Source: Calcarisporiella thermophila CBS 279.70 (lineage: Eukaryota > Calcarisporiellomycota). Taken from it: 64,000 nucleotides of DNA. The DNA lies in NCBI RefSeq assembly GCF_041956535.1, contig NW_027192215.1:289208-353207 (forward strand), given 5' to 3'. Each line of letters begins with the position of its first letter. Within the stretch, counting starts at the first letter, position 1. The position numbers and the translations under genes were made by a program. This document shows positions 37,331 to 47,939 of the stretch, piece by piece. The notes beneath the pieces were generated by a model. The model was not told the DNA's origin and ran no database searches. It saw only the letters and a list, made by a program, of their open reading frames with translations.

Positions 37331-37832
37331 AGCAAATGAGCATATAATGCATCCCATCTCTGAAATGAAAAGTGAATTGAGTAATGCTGTCCAATTGCTC
37401 TTTGTAAGCAAGAAAAGATAAAGCATCTTTTAAAATCGCCTTGCCATTTTTCCGTTTAACATTTGGCAAGAAATGGGTCCCTAACTATGAAATAAAACGG
37501 GAAATGGAAGTCGAAAGAGTTGCAATAATTTGATGACGAGAAGTTGAAGAACGCAAAACAAAAGTATTCTAGAATTATTTCTCTAGTAATCAAATTTATA
37601 AAAGATATATCAACAGTTGCAGATACTTCTGATACACTGATTTTTCTATTTCTAAATCCAGTATATCTGCTCAGACTTGGAGTCACCTTTTAAATTTCAA
37701 AAGGGTGAATATTTTGTTAGCAAGCATTTCAAAAATCGAACCTGAATAGCCCAAATTAAATTTGACTCGGAGTACTTGTGACTAAAATATCTATGACTTT
37801 TATTACCCTTAAGCTTTCACGGTATATAGAGC

Positions 37833-37848
37833 TTTGTCCTTGAGAAAA
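37833..37848 (+). promoter_or_regulatory. Orphan type 2 upstream element
   Basis: Exact TTTGTCCTTGAGAAAA on the plus strand, preceded by AAGCTTTCACGGTATATAGAG as at other copies, but no plus-strand gene follows. It points into the 3' end of the minus-strand copy K. Evidence of rearrangement. Confidence 0.7.
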
Positions 37849-37927
37849 GTTAACTCTATAATGGCAGTAAAAAAGAGGATCAGAACACCCCCATTAACAT
37901 TTTAATATTTTCTAATAGGACACTGCC

Positions 37928-39097
37928 TCATAAAAACTTTAAGTTGTATCCGTCTGAGTAACAAGTATTGGGGGTGTTCACGCTTCCGCTGACCCTTCTA
38001 ACTCGAGCTGTAGACAGCACATTATCTGTTAGAGCCGACTTGCTCTTTAAATTATTCCATATCCATGGTTTTGTCTGAAGTATGGTATCTCCTTCATCCA
38101 ACCTGGTGGATGCATATGAGATACTTCGCGATTTTGACTGCGAATATGTTGTTTTCTTTAAAAACTCGCTGATAGCATTTGAAAAAGACGGATTAAACAA
38201 AAATATGATGAAATTGAAGACGCCTAACATTCCAGTCAAGATTGCCTTCACTTTCCCAGTAGCATTGCCCAAAGGTGTATTACGAGTGATGGTGAAATTT
38301 ACATAATGAATTATGCACTCGGCTGGCATACACAATATGAGCACTACTGGATATCCTAGTAGTCGCAGCACGGACATTATCATAAGCCGTTCTCTGAGGC
38401 GGTTCTTTTCTCCGTGGATATCTTTTTCTTTCTTCACGCGAAATACCATACTAAAAACCTTAATCACGCAAGCAAAAATGATCGTGAAGGAGTATAAAAC
38501 ACATCCAGAGATTACGCCAATGAACACCACCACTCTGGCAAGATTGGCTTCATATGGCCATTCATACGTGACTCTTTGCTATTATGTTAATAGTGTTGCT
38601 GGAATTAATATACAGAATATTAAATTTTATATCTAAGGAAAACTCGCATGTTTCGAATCGTATATCATAGTCGCATAGAAAAGAATAGGGGACGACAAAC
38701 CGAATGAGACCGTTGTTGCAAATAAAAGGTACCATTTCTGGTACTTTTGTATAGTGATTTTATGGTGAAAGACAGAAAGTTGCAGGTCAAAAGCAATGCT
38801 CACTGTAAGCAGCGAGAACCACATTGGGAAAAAGTAAAATGACCATACAAGAATTCGACCTAGCCAAATGTTATTAGGAATGACTGCATCCAGAAAATCT
38901 AGCTCTGTGTACATGATATAAAAACTCCGGTACAGAACATCAGAGAGACCAATCCAGAAGCTGAGTCTAAAGGAAACACTACGTGTGGCCTGAGGCTGTG
39001 TGAAGCGAAGAAAAGCCACAAGGATCATTATGAGAGTAGCGCAAACAATCGAGGCAAAGTTAATGGCTAGTTCACCATCGGGAATGTCGAATTTCAT
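37928..39097 (-). CDS. GPCR-like receptor, type 2, inverted, methyltransferase lost (copy K)
   Basis: 366 aa from exons 39097-38648 (450 nt) and 38578-37928 (651 nt). ATG 39097 aligns with paralogue starts; ATG 39103 is two codons upstream. The intron between the exons has a GC donor (CAT|GCGAGT) and ends ATAATAG. The receptor is intact: TM2 SFRLSFWIGLSDVLYRSFYI, TM3 FFPMWFSLLTVSIAFDLQL, TM6 LRLLGYPVVLILCMPAECII, TM7 IIFLFNPSFSNAIS. The linker still matches copy J (YSQSKSRSISYASTRLDEGD) but breaks off after STARVRRVSG, and the frame ends 18 residues later in sequence belonging to the orphan promoter region. It is the only type 2 gene on the minus strand. Confidence 0.82.
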
Positions 39098-39260
39098 TTC
39101 CAAATACCTGTTAATAATACTTTACAAAATAATTGGTTTCATTGTTTCATGTTCTAATAATTTTGGGCTTACTTGTTTAATGAATGCAAAGATTGAAAAT
39201 GTTCTAAGCAGTTAAACTGATCAGCCTGTCTAGTTTTATACAGGCATTATTAAGGTTTAT

Positions 39261-39276
39261 TTTTCTCAAGGACAAA
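39261..39276 (-). promoter_or_regulatory. Conserved type 2 upstream element (copy K)
   Basis: The reverse complement reads TTTGTCCTTGAGAAAA exactly, 164 bp upstream of copy K's ATG and in the correct orientation for it. Confidence 0.7.
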
Positions 39277-40020
39277 ATACTTTATACCACTGAATCTTGT
39301 AGGTTTAATAAGGTTACCAAATTAAGCAAAGTATTGATTTGAAAATGGACAGTTTTGGTCTATATATTGTAAAGACGAATCATATATATTTAACATATCT
39401 TCAGAGAAACTATCTAAATTTTATTATTCTAATGAGTAGATATAGGATAATAATTTAAATATTTTTCAAATTATCCACTACATAATAAATAAGGGCCTTC
39501 ATCCTCAACCATTTGACCATTGTTAAACAGTAATCAGTCAGATGTACAAACTAATCTACGTGGGTTCAAATCCTACTTTCCCTATCAACGCTCACTCCTC
39601 AGTTATGGCCACTGCTCACTTAATCATTTGTGAGATTTTATTACTGGAAAGATTGCTCCTACATTGATTACATCGATTTCACCTACACGTTATTCACGGG
39701 CAACATCGATACTTATCAATCAAGATCTAGTGCCTTAAGAATTTGTTTATTATTACAATTAAGTGCTGAAATTATAAAATAAAATTAAAAAGTAAACATT
39801 ATACATTGAAGGTGATTAATAAAATTGTTAGTTATATAACATTCACATATGTTCTACTTTGAACCCAACCGGCATATCCTATTCTATCCCGATTATACTC
39901 TATCTGCTCATTGCCTTCCCTTACCAGGTTTATCTTAAATGGTTTCCGGCCATAGGTACTCACTACATCAATGCGGATACTCTCAGTACTTTATTCTCAA
40001 TAAATATAAATTTTTCCACC
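39277..40020. other. Intergenic region
   Basis: AT-rich spacer between copy K's promoter and the methyltransferase fragment. Contains an isolated tRNA B-box-like string, which was rejected. Confidence 0.4.
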
Positions 40021-40348
40021 AAATTACTGATGGAAGTCGGTATATGACCTTTTCCACCACTTGTTTGAATGTTACCAAGAGGGTCTTATTTTTCATCACA
40101 GTTCACAACACATTACATGCACGTGACATTAACCCATCATGGACGTGTAGAATTGGCGAATATCTGAGGTTCATCGGTGCTGAAGATGTAAATTCTCTCT
40201 CCCTGACATTTCCGTTTAATGGGCTATCTGGAGAAGATGAGAAGCTTGGAATGGATTATTGGATGCAATTTCTGAGTGCAATGAGGCCGCATCTTACTCA
40301 AGTGATGTATATCCGTCCCGAAGAATATGACTATCCTATTAATTAGAG
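40021..40348 (+). pseudogene. Orphan 3' fragment of a fusion methyltransferase
   Basis: AAATTACTGATGGAA followed by a GT donor at 40021-40037 matches the end of fusion exon 6. The intron acceptor (ATCACAG) and exon 7 start at 40102 with an HNTLHARDINPSWTCRIGEY reading, in frame to RPHLTQVMYIRPEEYD. Similarity then stops abruptly near 40332 and the frame ends at TAG 40346-40348. No receptor or SAM-motif exons precede it on the plus strand. Confidence 0.75.
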
Positions 40349-40753
40349 CCTATGTTGGCTCTAGGGGGTTCAAGAGCTGTAGAAAAAGGCCACCAACATA
40401 ACCTGGTGTACTTTAAGATAGGTTAGCAACTCTATATTACACTATTGGGAGAAGGGAAAATTTTGCATTGGGCTTCCTTTTGGAAGCCTCAAGAATAAAA
40501 AAGGAGTATTCATTGCATCAAAAATGAATGTATAGAATGTATATTGGTAGAGTTATTAGCTCTCAAAAAAAAAAAGGACATATTATACTACCTATTTTTC
40601 TGGACCAATCAAACTTCGTAATCCTTATTTCCGGATATATTACTGTATGTCTGATTCATCTTGGAATCTCCCAAATTATAATCAAGTATCTAGTACATAT
40701 AAAGGAAGTGTGACTTTAAAGTCTAAGTGTAACGAAGTTTTGAGATACAGAGC
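40349..40753. other. Intergenic region
   Basis: Starts just past the breakpoint of the methyltransferase fragment. Contains a small TAGAGCC/GGCTCTA inverted repeat near 40345-40362. Otherwise nothing. Confidence 0.4.
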
Positions 40754-40769
40754 TTTGTCCCTGAGAAAA
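40754..40769 (+). promoter_or_regulatory. Conserved type 2 upstream element (copy L)
   Basis: TTTGTCCCTGAGAAAA, one change from consensus, 189 bp before ATG 40943. A 5' UTR intron probably lies between (GGTAAGCC donor near 40831, TTTACAG acceptor near 40931). Confidence 0.7.
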
Positions 40770-40942
40770 GAGAACTCAATAATGGCGAAATAAAAGTAGA
40801 GAAATGCGCAGATGGATGCAGGTAAGCCCACACACCCTAACTCTCCTTCATTTTATTAGTAAGACTATCCAATAATACTAATTAAAAAAAATATTGTAAT
40901 TAATACATTTTAAAATTTTCGATAATTTACAGGAATCTGGAG

Positions 40943-43406
40943 ATGAGGTTCGATATATCAGATGGGGAACTAGCGATCAATTTCGCGTCAATAATATGTG
41001 CTACATTTATTATGGTTCTTGTCATATTTCTTCAATATACTCAGCCCCAGGCCACACGCAGTGTCTCTTTTAGACTCAGTTTTTGGATTGGTCTCGCGGA
41101 TGCTCTCTACCGAAGTTCTTACATCATATATACCGAACTAGATTTCTTAGATGCAATCATGCCAAACCACATCTGGTTAGGTCGAGTTATTTTATGGTCT
41201 TTTCATTTCTTTCCAATGTGGTTCTCACTACTTACAGTGAGCATTGCCTTCGACCTGCAATTTTCCGTATTCCACCAGCACATACCCATACAGAGATTTC
41301 AAAGATGGTATCTCTTATTTGCAACCTTGGTCGCATTTGGCCTATCTTCTCCAGTTTTATTCTATGCAAGTATGAGATATGACGCGAATACTGTGAGTCT
41401 ACCTCACATATCAACTAATGCTCTCCAGACATGTTCCCACTAACCTTGTTCTCTATGGATTAGAAAAGAGTCATTTATGAATGGTCTTATGAGGCCAATC
41501 TTATCAGAGTAGTGGTGTTCATTATTGTTGTGTCCCTCTGCGTATTATACTCCTTCTCCATCATATTTGCCTGCGTGTTAAAAGTTTTTTTATTGATAAT
41601 TCGCGAGAGACGAGAAAAAAATCTCCACGGAGACAAGAATCGTGGTAGGGAATGGCTTGTAATGATGTCAGCTCTTCGGCTCCTTGGATATCCTCTGGTA
41701 CTCATAATATGTTTGCCACCTGAATGCATAATGCATTATATCATCATTTCCAAGACTCGCAATACAGTATTTGGTGATTTCACGGGGAGAGCGAAAGCGA
41801 TCTTAACAGGAATTCAGGGAATTCTCAATCTAATCATCTTTTTGTTCAACCCAACTTTTACAAGTGCACTGAAGGAGTTCTTCATTAACAAACCGGTGGG
41901 ATTTCCGTCAAAATCACAAAGTGTCTCCTACGCCTCGACAAGGATGAATGGGGTAGACACGATACCGCATTTTGGATCCTGGATATGGAAGCAATCTGCT
42001 AGCAAATTGGATCCCATATGTGAAAATATGTCTCCTACTTCTAAAAGGGTTAAATTTGCAAATGTACCAGAGATGAAGAAAGGAAAGATGTCAAATATTG
42101 GAGATGCATTGCAATCCAACCCCTCAATAACAGTCACATCAGATCAGAAACAGTTTGTATTTTCACCAACAGATATACCGGAATCCCAACCTAATGACCG
42201 AAACAAATGGATAATGGGACGACGGTTTTGTGCCGATTTGGGTATCTTTCATTTCATAGTGTTGCTGTGAGCATGTGATCACTGACTTTTACTATGCAGG
42301 GATACATTACATCTTGCCAAATGACGAGGAAGAGATAGACCGATTGATTAGCCAGCACTTTTTCTTTCGGTATGAATTTCATACGCATATATTAACTGAA
42401 GCATCTGCTTTAAGATTTTCCATTATTAGATCACTATTCTCCAATCGCAATTTTCTCTCTCCAGTTCAAGATATCCTGAGAGATGGAGCAATGGTTTTGG
42501 ATTTAGGGTAAGTGTGCATATACAGATGCTTTTAGATATTCTTTCTCAGCGTTTCCTATCGTTGCTAGGTGTGGACCTGGCACATGGATCATGGAGATGG
42601 CTACCGAATTCCCGAGAAGCCAGTTTCACGGCATCGACATATGTGACTTGTTCCCTCAGCAAATCAGACCGGACAATTGTCATTTCCAAGTTGCGAACAT
42701 CCTTAAGGGACTGCCGTTTGAAAACGCGCTGTTTGATTTTATATACATCCGATGCGTGAGTCTAGCAGTGTTCCAGAGCGAATGGGCTGGTGTGATTACA
42801 GAGATACTCCGAGTCCTGAAACCTGGAGGCTATTTAGAATTTGTAGAAGCGGGTAAGAGACTACCAAGAGCTAACGCGTCGCTCACAAAACTGACATATT
42901 TCACCTAACTTCTGTAGATTATGCGATTCAGTGTGAGGGGAAATCTCTCCAGAAGATTGCAGATGGAAGTCAGTTTAAAAACTTTTACCGTAGCTTATTT
43001 GAATGAGACTAAGAGGCAATTATTATTCATCATAGTTTACAACTCATTACGTGCACGAGATATTCATCCATCGTGGACACGTAGAATAGGCGAATATCTA
43101 AGGTCGATTAGCGTTGAAGATATAAGTTCTCTATCTCAGCCCTTTCTCGCTAGCATTTTCTCTGGAAAAGATGGGGAGCGTGGGGTGGTTTACTGGATGC
43201 AGTTTCTAAGTGCATTGAAGCCGCATCTTGCTCAAGTGATGTACATCAGCTCTGAAGAGTACGACGAACTACAACAATGTATCTGTCGGGAACTGAGCAC
43301 AGAGCGTATCCAAATTGATGTAGTATGTACATACGGCCGAAAATCAGGTTACATTGACCAGGCAGAGGAGAATGAAGATCAAATAGAAATATACTCGGAT
43401 GGATAA
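40943..43406 (+). CDS. GPCR-methyltransferase fusion protein (copy L)
   Basis: Second intact fusion, 693 aa, with the same architecture as copy J: exons 40943-41392 (450 nt), 41464-42241 (778), 42300-42369 (70), 42430-42507 (78), 42569-42852 (284), 42918-42968 (51) and 43036-43406 (371), all in phase. The receptor half has TM2 SFRLSFWIGLADALYRSSYI, TM3 FFPMWFSLLTVSIAFDLQF, TM6 LRLLGYPLVLIICLPPECIM (Pro in place of Ala) and TM7 LIIFLFNPTFTSAL. The linker runs through SKSQSVSYASTRMNG to MGRRFCADLGIHYILPNDEE. The methyltransferase half has MVLDLGCGPGTWIMEMATEF, FHGIDICDLFPQQ, FDFIYIRCVSLAVFQSEW and RVLKPGGYLEFVEAG. It ends in an acidic tail. Both domains keep their key residues, so both appear functional. 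Confidence 0.88.
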
Positions 43407-43882
43407 GGTCGGCAGAGTCAGCTAGGCTTAATGTAGAATGTATCGAAGCTGTCATTGCATTCCAAAATATTTCTAATGTAAATGCATGAATTGGCTGGCA
43501 GTATTAGTGGAAAACCTGGAGCTGATTGATATGATATTTATTTTAACTTAATGTACTTTAAATCCTTTCTTATTCTGTATATTTTCAACTTAGCTCTAGA
43601 ATTAATGCCCATTAATATACCCAGCTAAAATGCGACCTAACGAACTATTACAAGTTTGCTGGATTTGAAGGAAAGTGTGACCGAATATTGAGAATAAAAC
43701 TAGCAAGTTTTTATATTCCCAATCTTAGAAGAGATTTCTCCCTTAAGATTATCTTGAAAAAAACATCCGTGGTATGGAGTGTTTTATCACTGGGATAATT
43801 TTAGGCCTCAACGCTGGATAACAAAATATAAATTTATTCAAGCTTACAATATATATTTTATATTCAATGGGATATATCCAAA
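43407..43882. other. Intergenic region
   Basis: 3' flank of copy L; AT-rich, no feature. Confidence 0.45.
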
Positions 43883-44203
43883 ATGAAATCATATTATAGC
43901 ACTGGCAACATAAGATGTGCAATGTTATTCTTAACCTCATCCTTTACTCCTCGATTACCTTTTTATCCCAGCGTGGCTATTGCTTTAGTAAAGGTGCTTC
44001 GAATATGCAGTGAAAAAGCTCCACGTAGAGCGATGAATCATAATAGGGAACGACTTGTAATATATTCTACTTTGAATATCATGTTTTTCCTAGTTGCCAT
44101 CAAATGTCTTCCAGCCGAATTACTTATTACACATGCTAATTATTATACATTCATGCAACATTCCCCTGTGGCTATTCTATTGCACGAGCTAACATTGTCT
44201 TGA
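43883..44203 (+). pseudogene. Relic of a receptor, TM5-TM7 part
   Basis: The open stretch includes ALVKVLRICSEKAPRRAMNH, NRERLVIYSTL and KCLPAELLIT. These correspond to the TM5 end, third intracellular loop and TM6 (CLPAECI) of type 2 receptors. The upstream 450-nt exon, the GYP of TM6 and the rest of TM7 are missing. No upstream element is found. Confidence 0.55.
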
Positions 44204-44730
44204 TTAGGAAACAAAGTATTGTCTAATCCTCTTTTTGCTCAAGCAACCGATGTTCTCTAATACGCTCTTCTGGGATGAGACAACTAAGAATGATTTTTTT
44301 CTATAATATTCGGATCAGACTGCCGTAAATAACAATTATACCAAGATGTATCCGCTTACACTACTATACGATAATTTTATATCTTATAAAATTCGCCTAT
44401 TAACTTCCTAGTACGAAGATTTGAGTTTAGATTGAATTATGGAGTTTTTTTTTGTGCCAAATTGATACCAGCAATTATTCAAAAACTTTGACAAAATCGA
44501 GTATATTTATTCTTTTGAAATTAGTCTAAGTTGTAATTAGGTATACAAGAAGACTCTCTCTCGTTAATTTTCTCTTGGATCTAACTGCACCACCTGAAAG
44601 TACAGGATGGATTAGATGGGCGATTATATTCTGAAAATTTTTTAAAGAAACTAGAGTGATCCAAGCTACTCAAATATTTAAGGTAACCCGACACCAGAGA
44701 TTCGAAATATTTTTTTCTTTCTCTTTTAAA
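44204..44730. other. Intergenic region
   Basis: AT-rich; nothing recognised. Confidence 0.4.
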
Positions 44731-45595
44731 AGAATGTATAGGCAAAAAAAAATTGGAGGCCGCAAAAAAAATCTCATCGCGAGAATCCAGCAATACGGCG
44801 CTGTGCGAAACTCGCATTTGATTTACGTAAGAAGAAAGGACTTAGTGCGTTAGATGTAAATACATTATCTGCAACCGAGAAATGGCGATTTGAAATGGAA
44901 GTCAATCGACTGTTTAGGAAGTGGGCACATAGGCAACATGCGCGAGGGGCTTTAAAAATTGATGAAGATGGCGTAATACGCGATGCAACACCTGACGAGG
45001 TATTTCGGCGAGCTGAGATTACAAGCGATTCATGTCTTTCTCCAAATCCAAAAGCAACTTTTAGTCCTTCATCCACTCCCCCTCCAGAAGGACTCGATAA
45101 CTTTCAGAAGCAATATGTAACGGCACCCCTTACTTGAGCTTTACTTTTCCGGCTGGAGAGAGATTCACATTCTACGATATTTACGAGAAGAGAAAGGCGA
45201 GTCTCGGGAAAGGAACAAACGTTCAAATTGAAACGAATTATCCGACAAATTTTCGCAAAGGAATGCAGGATATTATATGGAAATATTAAGTTTGTTGCTT
45301 CGACTAATAATGCATGAGATAGCTCCTGGCACAAGCTTAGATGTAATTGATTTAGTAATAACACCTTGAATTACGCGGCGATATATCCCAGAGGACTTGG
45401 AGTGCAACTCAGAGAGAGTGGAAACAATGCTGGACGAGTTCAATACTATGAATTATGGAATGGACTTTGATTAAAACCAAGTATTGCGTCTTACCGAAAA
45501 CTTTCTCTCACGCTGGCAAACCCGTAACAGAGACCCAGCATCCGACATAGAATATACGACTGAAGCAACTCATATACTTGACAAACTTGTTTAAA
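44731..45595 (+). pseudogene. Decayed gene of unknown family
   Basis: About 44773-45137 is a good coding stretch: NPAIRRCAKLAFDLRKKKGL, then SALDVNTLSATEKWRFEMEV and FRKWAHRQHARGALKIDEDG, ending at TGA 45135-45137. The same frame continues past the stop with RRERRVSGKEQTFKLKRIIR, and about 45475-45594 reads LRLTENFLSRWQTRNRDPAS. A charged, helical cytosolic or nuclear protein is suggested. In-frame stops and no clear ATG or introns to skip them make decay more likely than an active gene. I do not recognise the family. Confidence 0.35.
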
Positions 45596-46767
45596 ATTTT
45601 GAAAAAAAAAAAAAGCTTATTTCATCTCAGCCCATCTTCCGATTTTGGCCCTATGCTTCCCGTTACATCTCATTGCTCAGTAATACAATTATATTCTATC
45701 TGCTTATAGATAGAATTGATCCAGAATTGCAGTAGTATTTTTCTCATCAAATTACCTAGCTCAAACCCCCAAAACATCTGTGAGAACTTTGTAAGAATCC
45801 TGTATTGACCCTAAATAGACACAGTACGCTGAAATGGAGTAACACTTTAATCAAAGGCTAAATGCTAAAAGACTCTGGTGCAGTAGCTTACATCAAACAT
45901 ATCATTAAAGCTTCGTAGCAACGGCATCAATTCTTGATATTACTCTAAGAAAAGCAATCCGCAGGTAAACAGAAATATATGCCAAATAAAATTTGGTTAA
46001 CTGCTATTTGTCCCTTTAGAACAACCCTTTGAAGTACAGCACACAATTATTATTCGAATCGACCTGCAGAAATCGGGTTATTACGCTCTGGGACAAGTTT
46101 CGGTAATCCAAGCAGCTTATTCACCCTGGCTTGAGAACAAGGATCATAAGTGCAGAGGCTTGAAAGTCGGTGAGTTTCTGTTGACGTGATGCATGTATTA
46201 TTATTCTCAGAGCAAAAATTGGTTGTAGTTTAACGTGGTCTTTGCTAAACATTTGATGGTAAAGGAGGAGCTCACACAAGAAAAAAAGAGTGTTTCAAAC
46301 CAACCTGCTTGGCTGGGATTAGAGTTAATTTGTTTTATACCTATTTATACATTCGGTTTGTCTTCAATAGGATAATGGGCAATTAGTGTGAGGTGATTTG
46401 TTTTTTTTTATGCCAAGTGTCTGCTGACCCGACTCCATGGTAAAACTCTGGAAACCGGCCAGGTCAATGCTGTGCTGTACTGCTAACGCAATACTAGAGT
46501 AGACAGGTGTGAAATTTCAGATAAGATAGGGTATCTGTCCTTTAAACCGAGAGCTCAAAATTTGTGCCTCCAGATATTAATTTGATGGGTTTTGGGAATC
46601 GCCAATAGCGTGCTTTCCCCACCCAATGGGCCACAATTTAAAATTGACCCTTATTTCAAGGATTACATTTTGCATGCTGATCAGATATATATACTTCTGT
46701 CAAAGTGGCAAGCATGCATCTCCGAACGACTCTCCGTTCACTCGGCCTTTTCTCGGTTTAGGCCAGC
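45596..46767. other. Intergenic region
   Basis: AT-rich upstream flank of copy F; no gene recognised. Confidence 0.45.
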
Positions 46768-47939
46768 ATGGATGATGTACAGCAAGAGTATTTTGCGTTA
46801 AATTTAGCATCCATAGTGTGTGCATTTTCGATCATGGCCATGGTCGTATGGCTAAGATGGACACAGGTAGACATTGCCAGCACTATTTCATTCAGGCTGT
46901 CATTTTGGATAGGTTTTGTGGATGTGCTCTATCGTGTATGTATAGCCTCTTATTGATCCCCTCTTCTGCCTTCAATCGGTTCCGGGGCACTTACCATGCA
47001 TCTCCATTCGTTTGACTCAGGGCATATTTCTCTTTCGCACCAACTACTCTCTCATGGACACTCTGCTCCCCTCCCAGCCCCTGATCGTGCGTCTTCTTCT
47101 GGGATCAATCTATATCTTCCCACTTTGGTTTGCATTCCTTAATGTGACCATAGCCCTCGACTTGCACCTCTCCTTTCTCTGTCGACAATCCAATATGAAG
47201 AGGTTCCAACGTTGGTATCTTCCAGCGTCTTTCTTCGCAGCAATAGTCCTCGGAATCCCGATTATGCTAGTTGGGACACCTTACTGGGACAAGGAGCTTG
47301 TGAGTGAAGTGGCTAAAAATGTTCCCCCACCCACATCTTAGAGCTAATGTTTCGTTGTGCGTGTAATAGCACTCTGTCATGTTCGACTGGAACTTCTCTA
47401 CGTCCATCGCAATCGAGCTTCTTTGTTCAGATATATGGATGGCATTTGCGATTGTGTATGCCTTCTTCATTATTCTCGCGGTGCTCTTTCAAATCCTAAA
47501 GGATCTCAAGGCTATAAAAGTACGCACCCAAACTATTCAGTACGAATTTCGAGAGAAGGAGGGGCAACTTGTCTGCTCAGTTCTGCGAATCTTACTCTAT
47601 CCATGCGTGCTAGTCATCTGCCAGCCTGCGACCATTGTGGTTAGCTGGCTTTTCGTCACCGACACCGCGTTTACTAAGCTCGGTTCGGCAATAAGACGCA
47701 TAGAGGCGATTACGAATGGGTTGCAAGGAATTCTTAATCTCATTGTCTTTCTCATCAATCCTGCAGTTGCACGAGCACTCTGTCGTGTACCATGGATCAA
47801 AAGATTTTTAAATCGCATATTTCCAAGCAATAACCAGATCCACATGGTTGAAAACGGTGCGGCGATTGACATCATGGTTGCTCGTCTGGACAATCAAGGT
47901 GCCATGAATTCCAGCTCAAATATACCCCCTAGTGCATAA
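46768..47939 (+). CDS. GPCR-like receptor, type 1 (copy F)
   Basis: 338 aa from exons 46768-46935 (168 nt), 47021-47299 (279 nt) and 47370-47939 (570 nt), all phase 0. Exon 1 and 2 lengths equal those of copy B, 29 kb away on the other strand, and the sequences are the closest pair by eye: MDDVQQEYFALNLASIVCAF against MGDVQNEFYWLNITSLVCAI. TM2 begins FRLSFWIGFVDVLYR, a type 2-like spelling inside a type 1 gene. TM3 is LWFAFLNVTIALDLHLSFLCR. TM6 is LRILLYPCVLVICQPATI. TM7 is NLIVFLINPAVARAL. A tail of about 55 aa with a basic start (PWIKRFLNRIF) follows. It closes the island on the right. Confidence 0.86.

Noticed and set aside
39491-39600. tRNA gene suggested by GGTTCAAATCC (39563-39573)
   Set aside because: The T arm can form, but no A box, anticodon arm or matching acceptor stem was found upstream.
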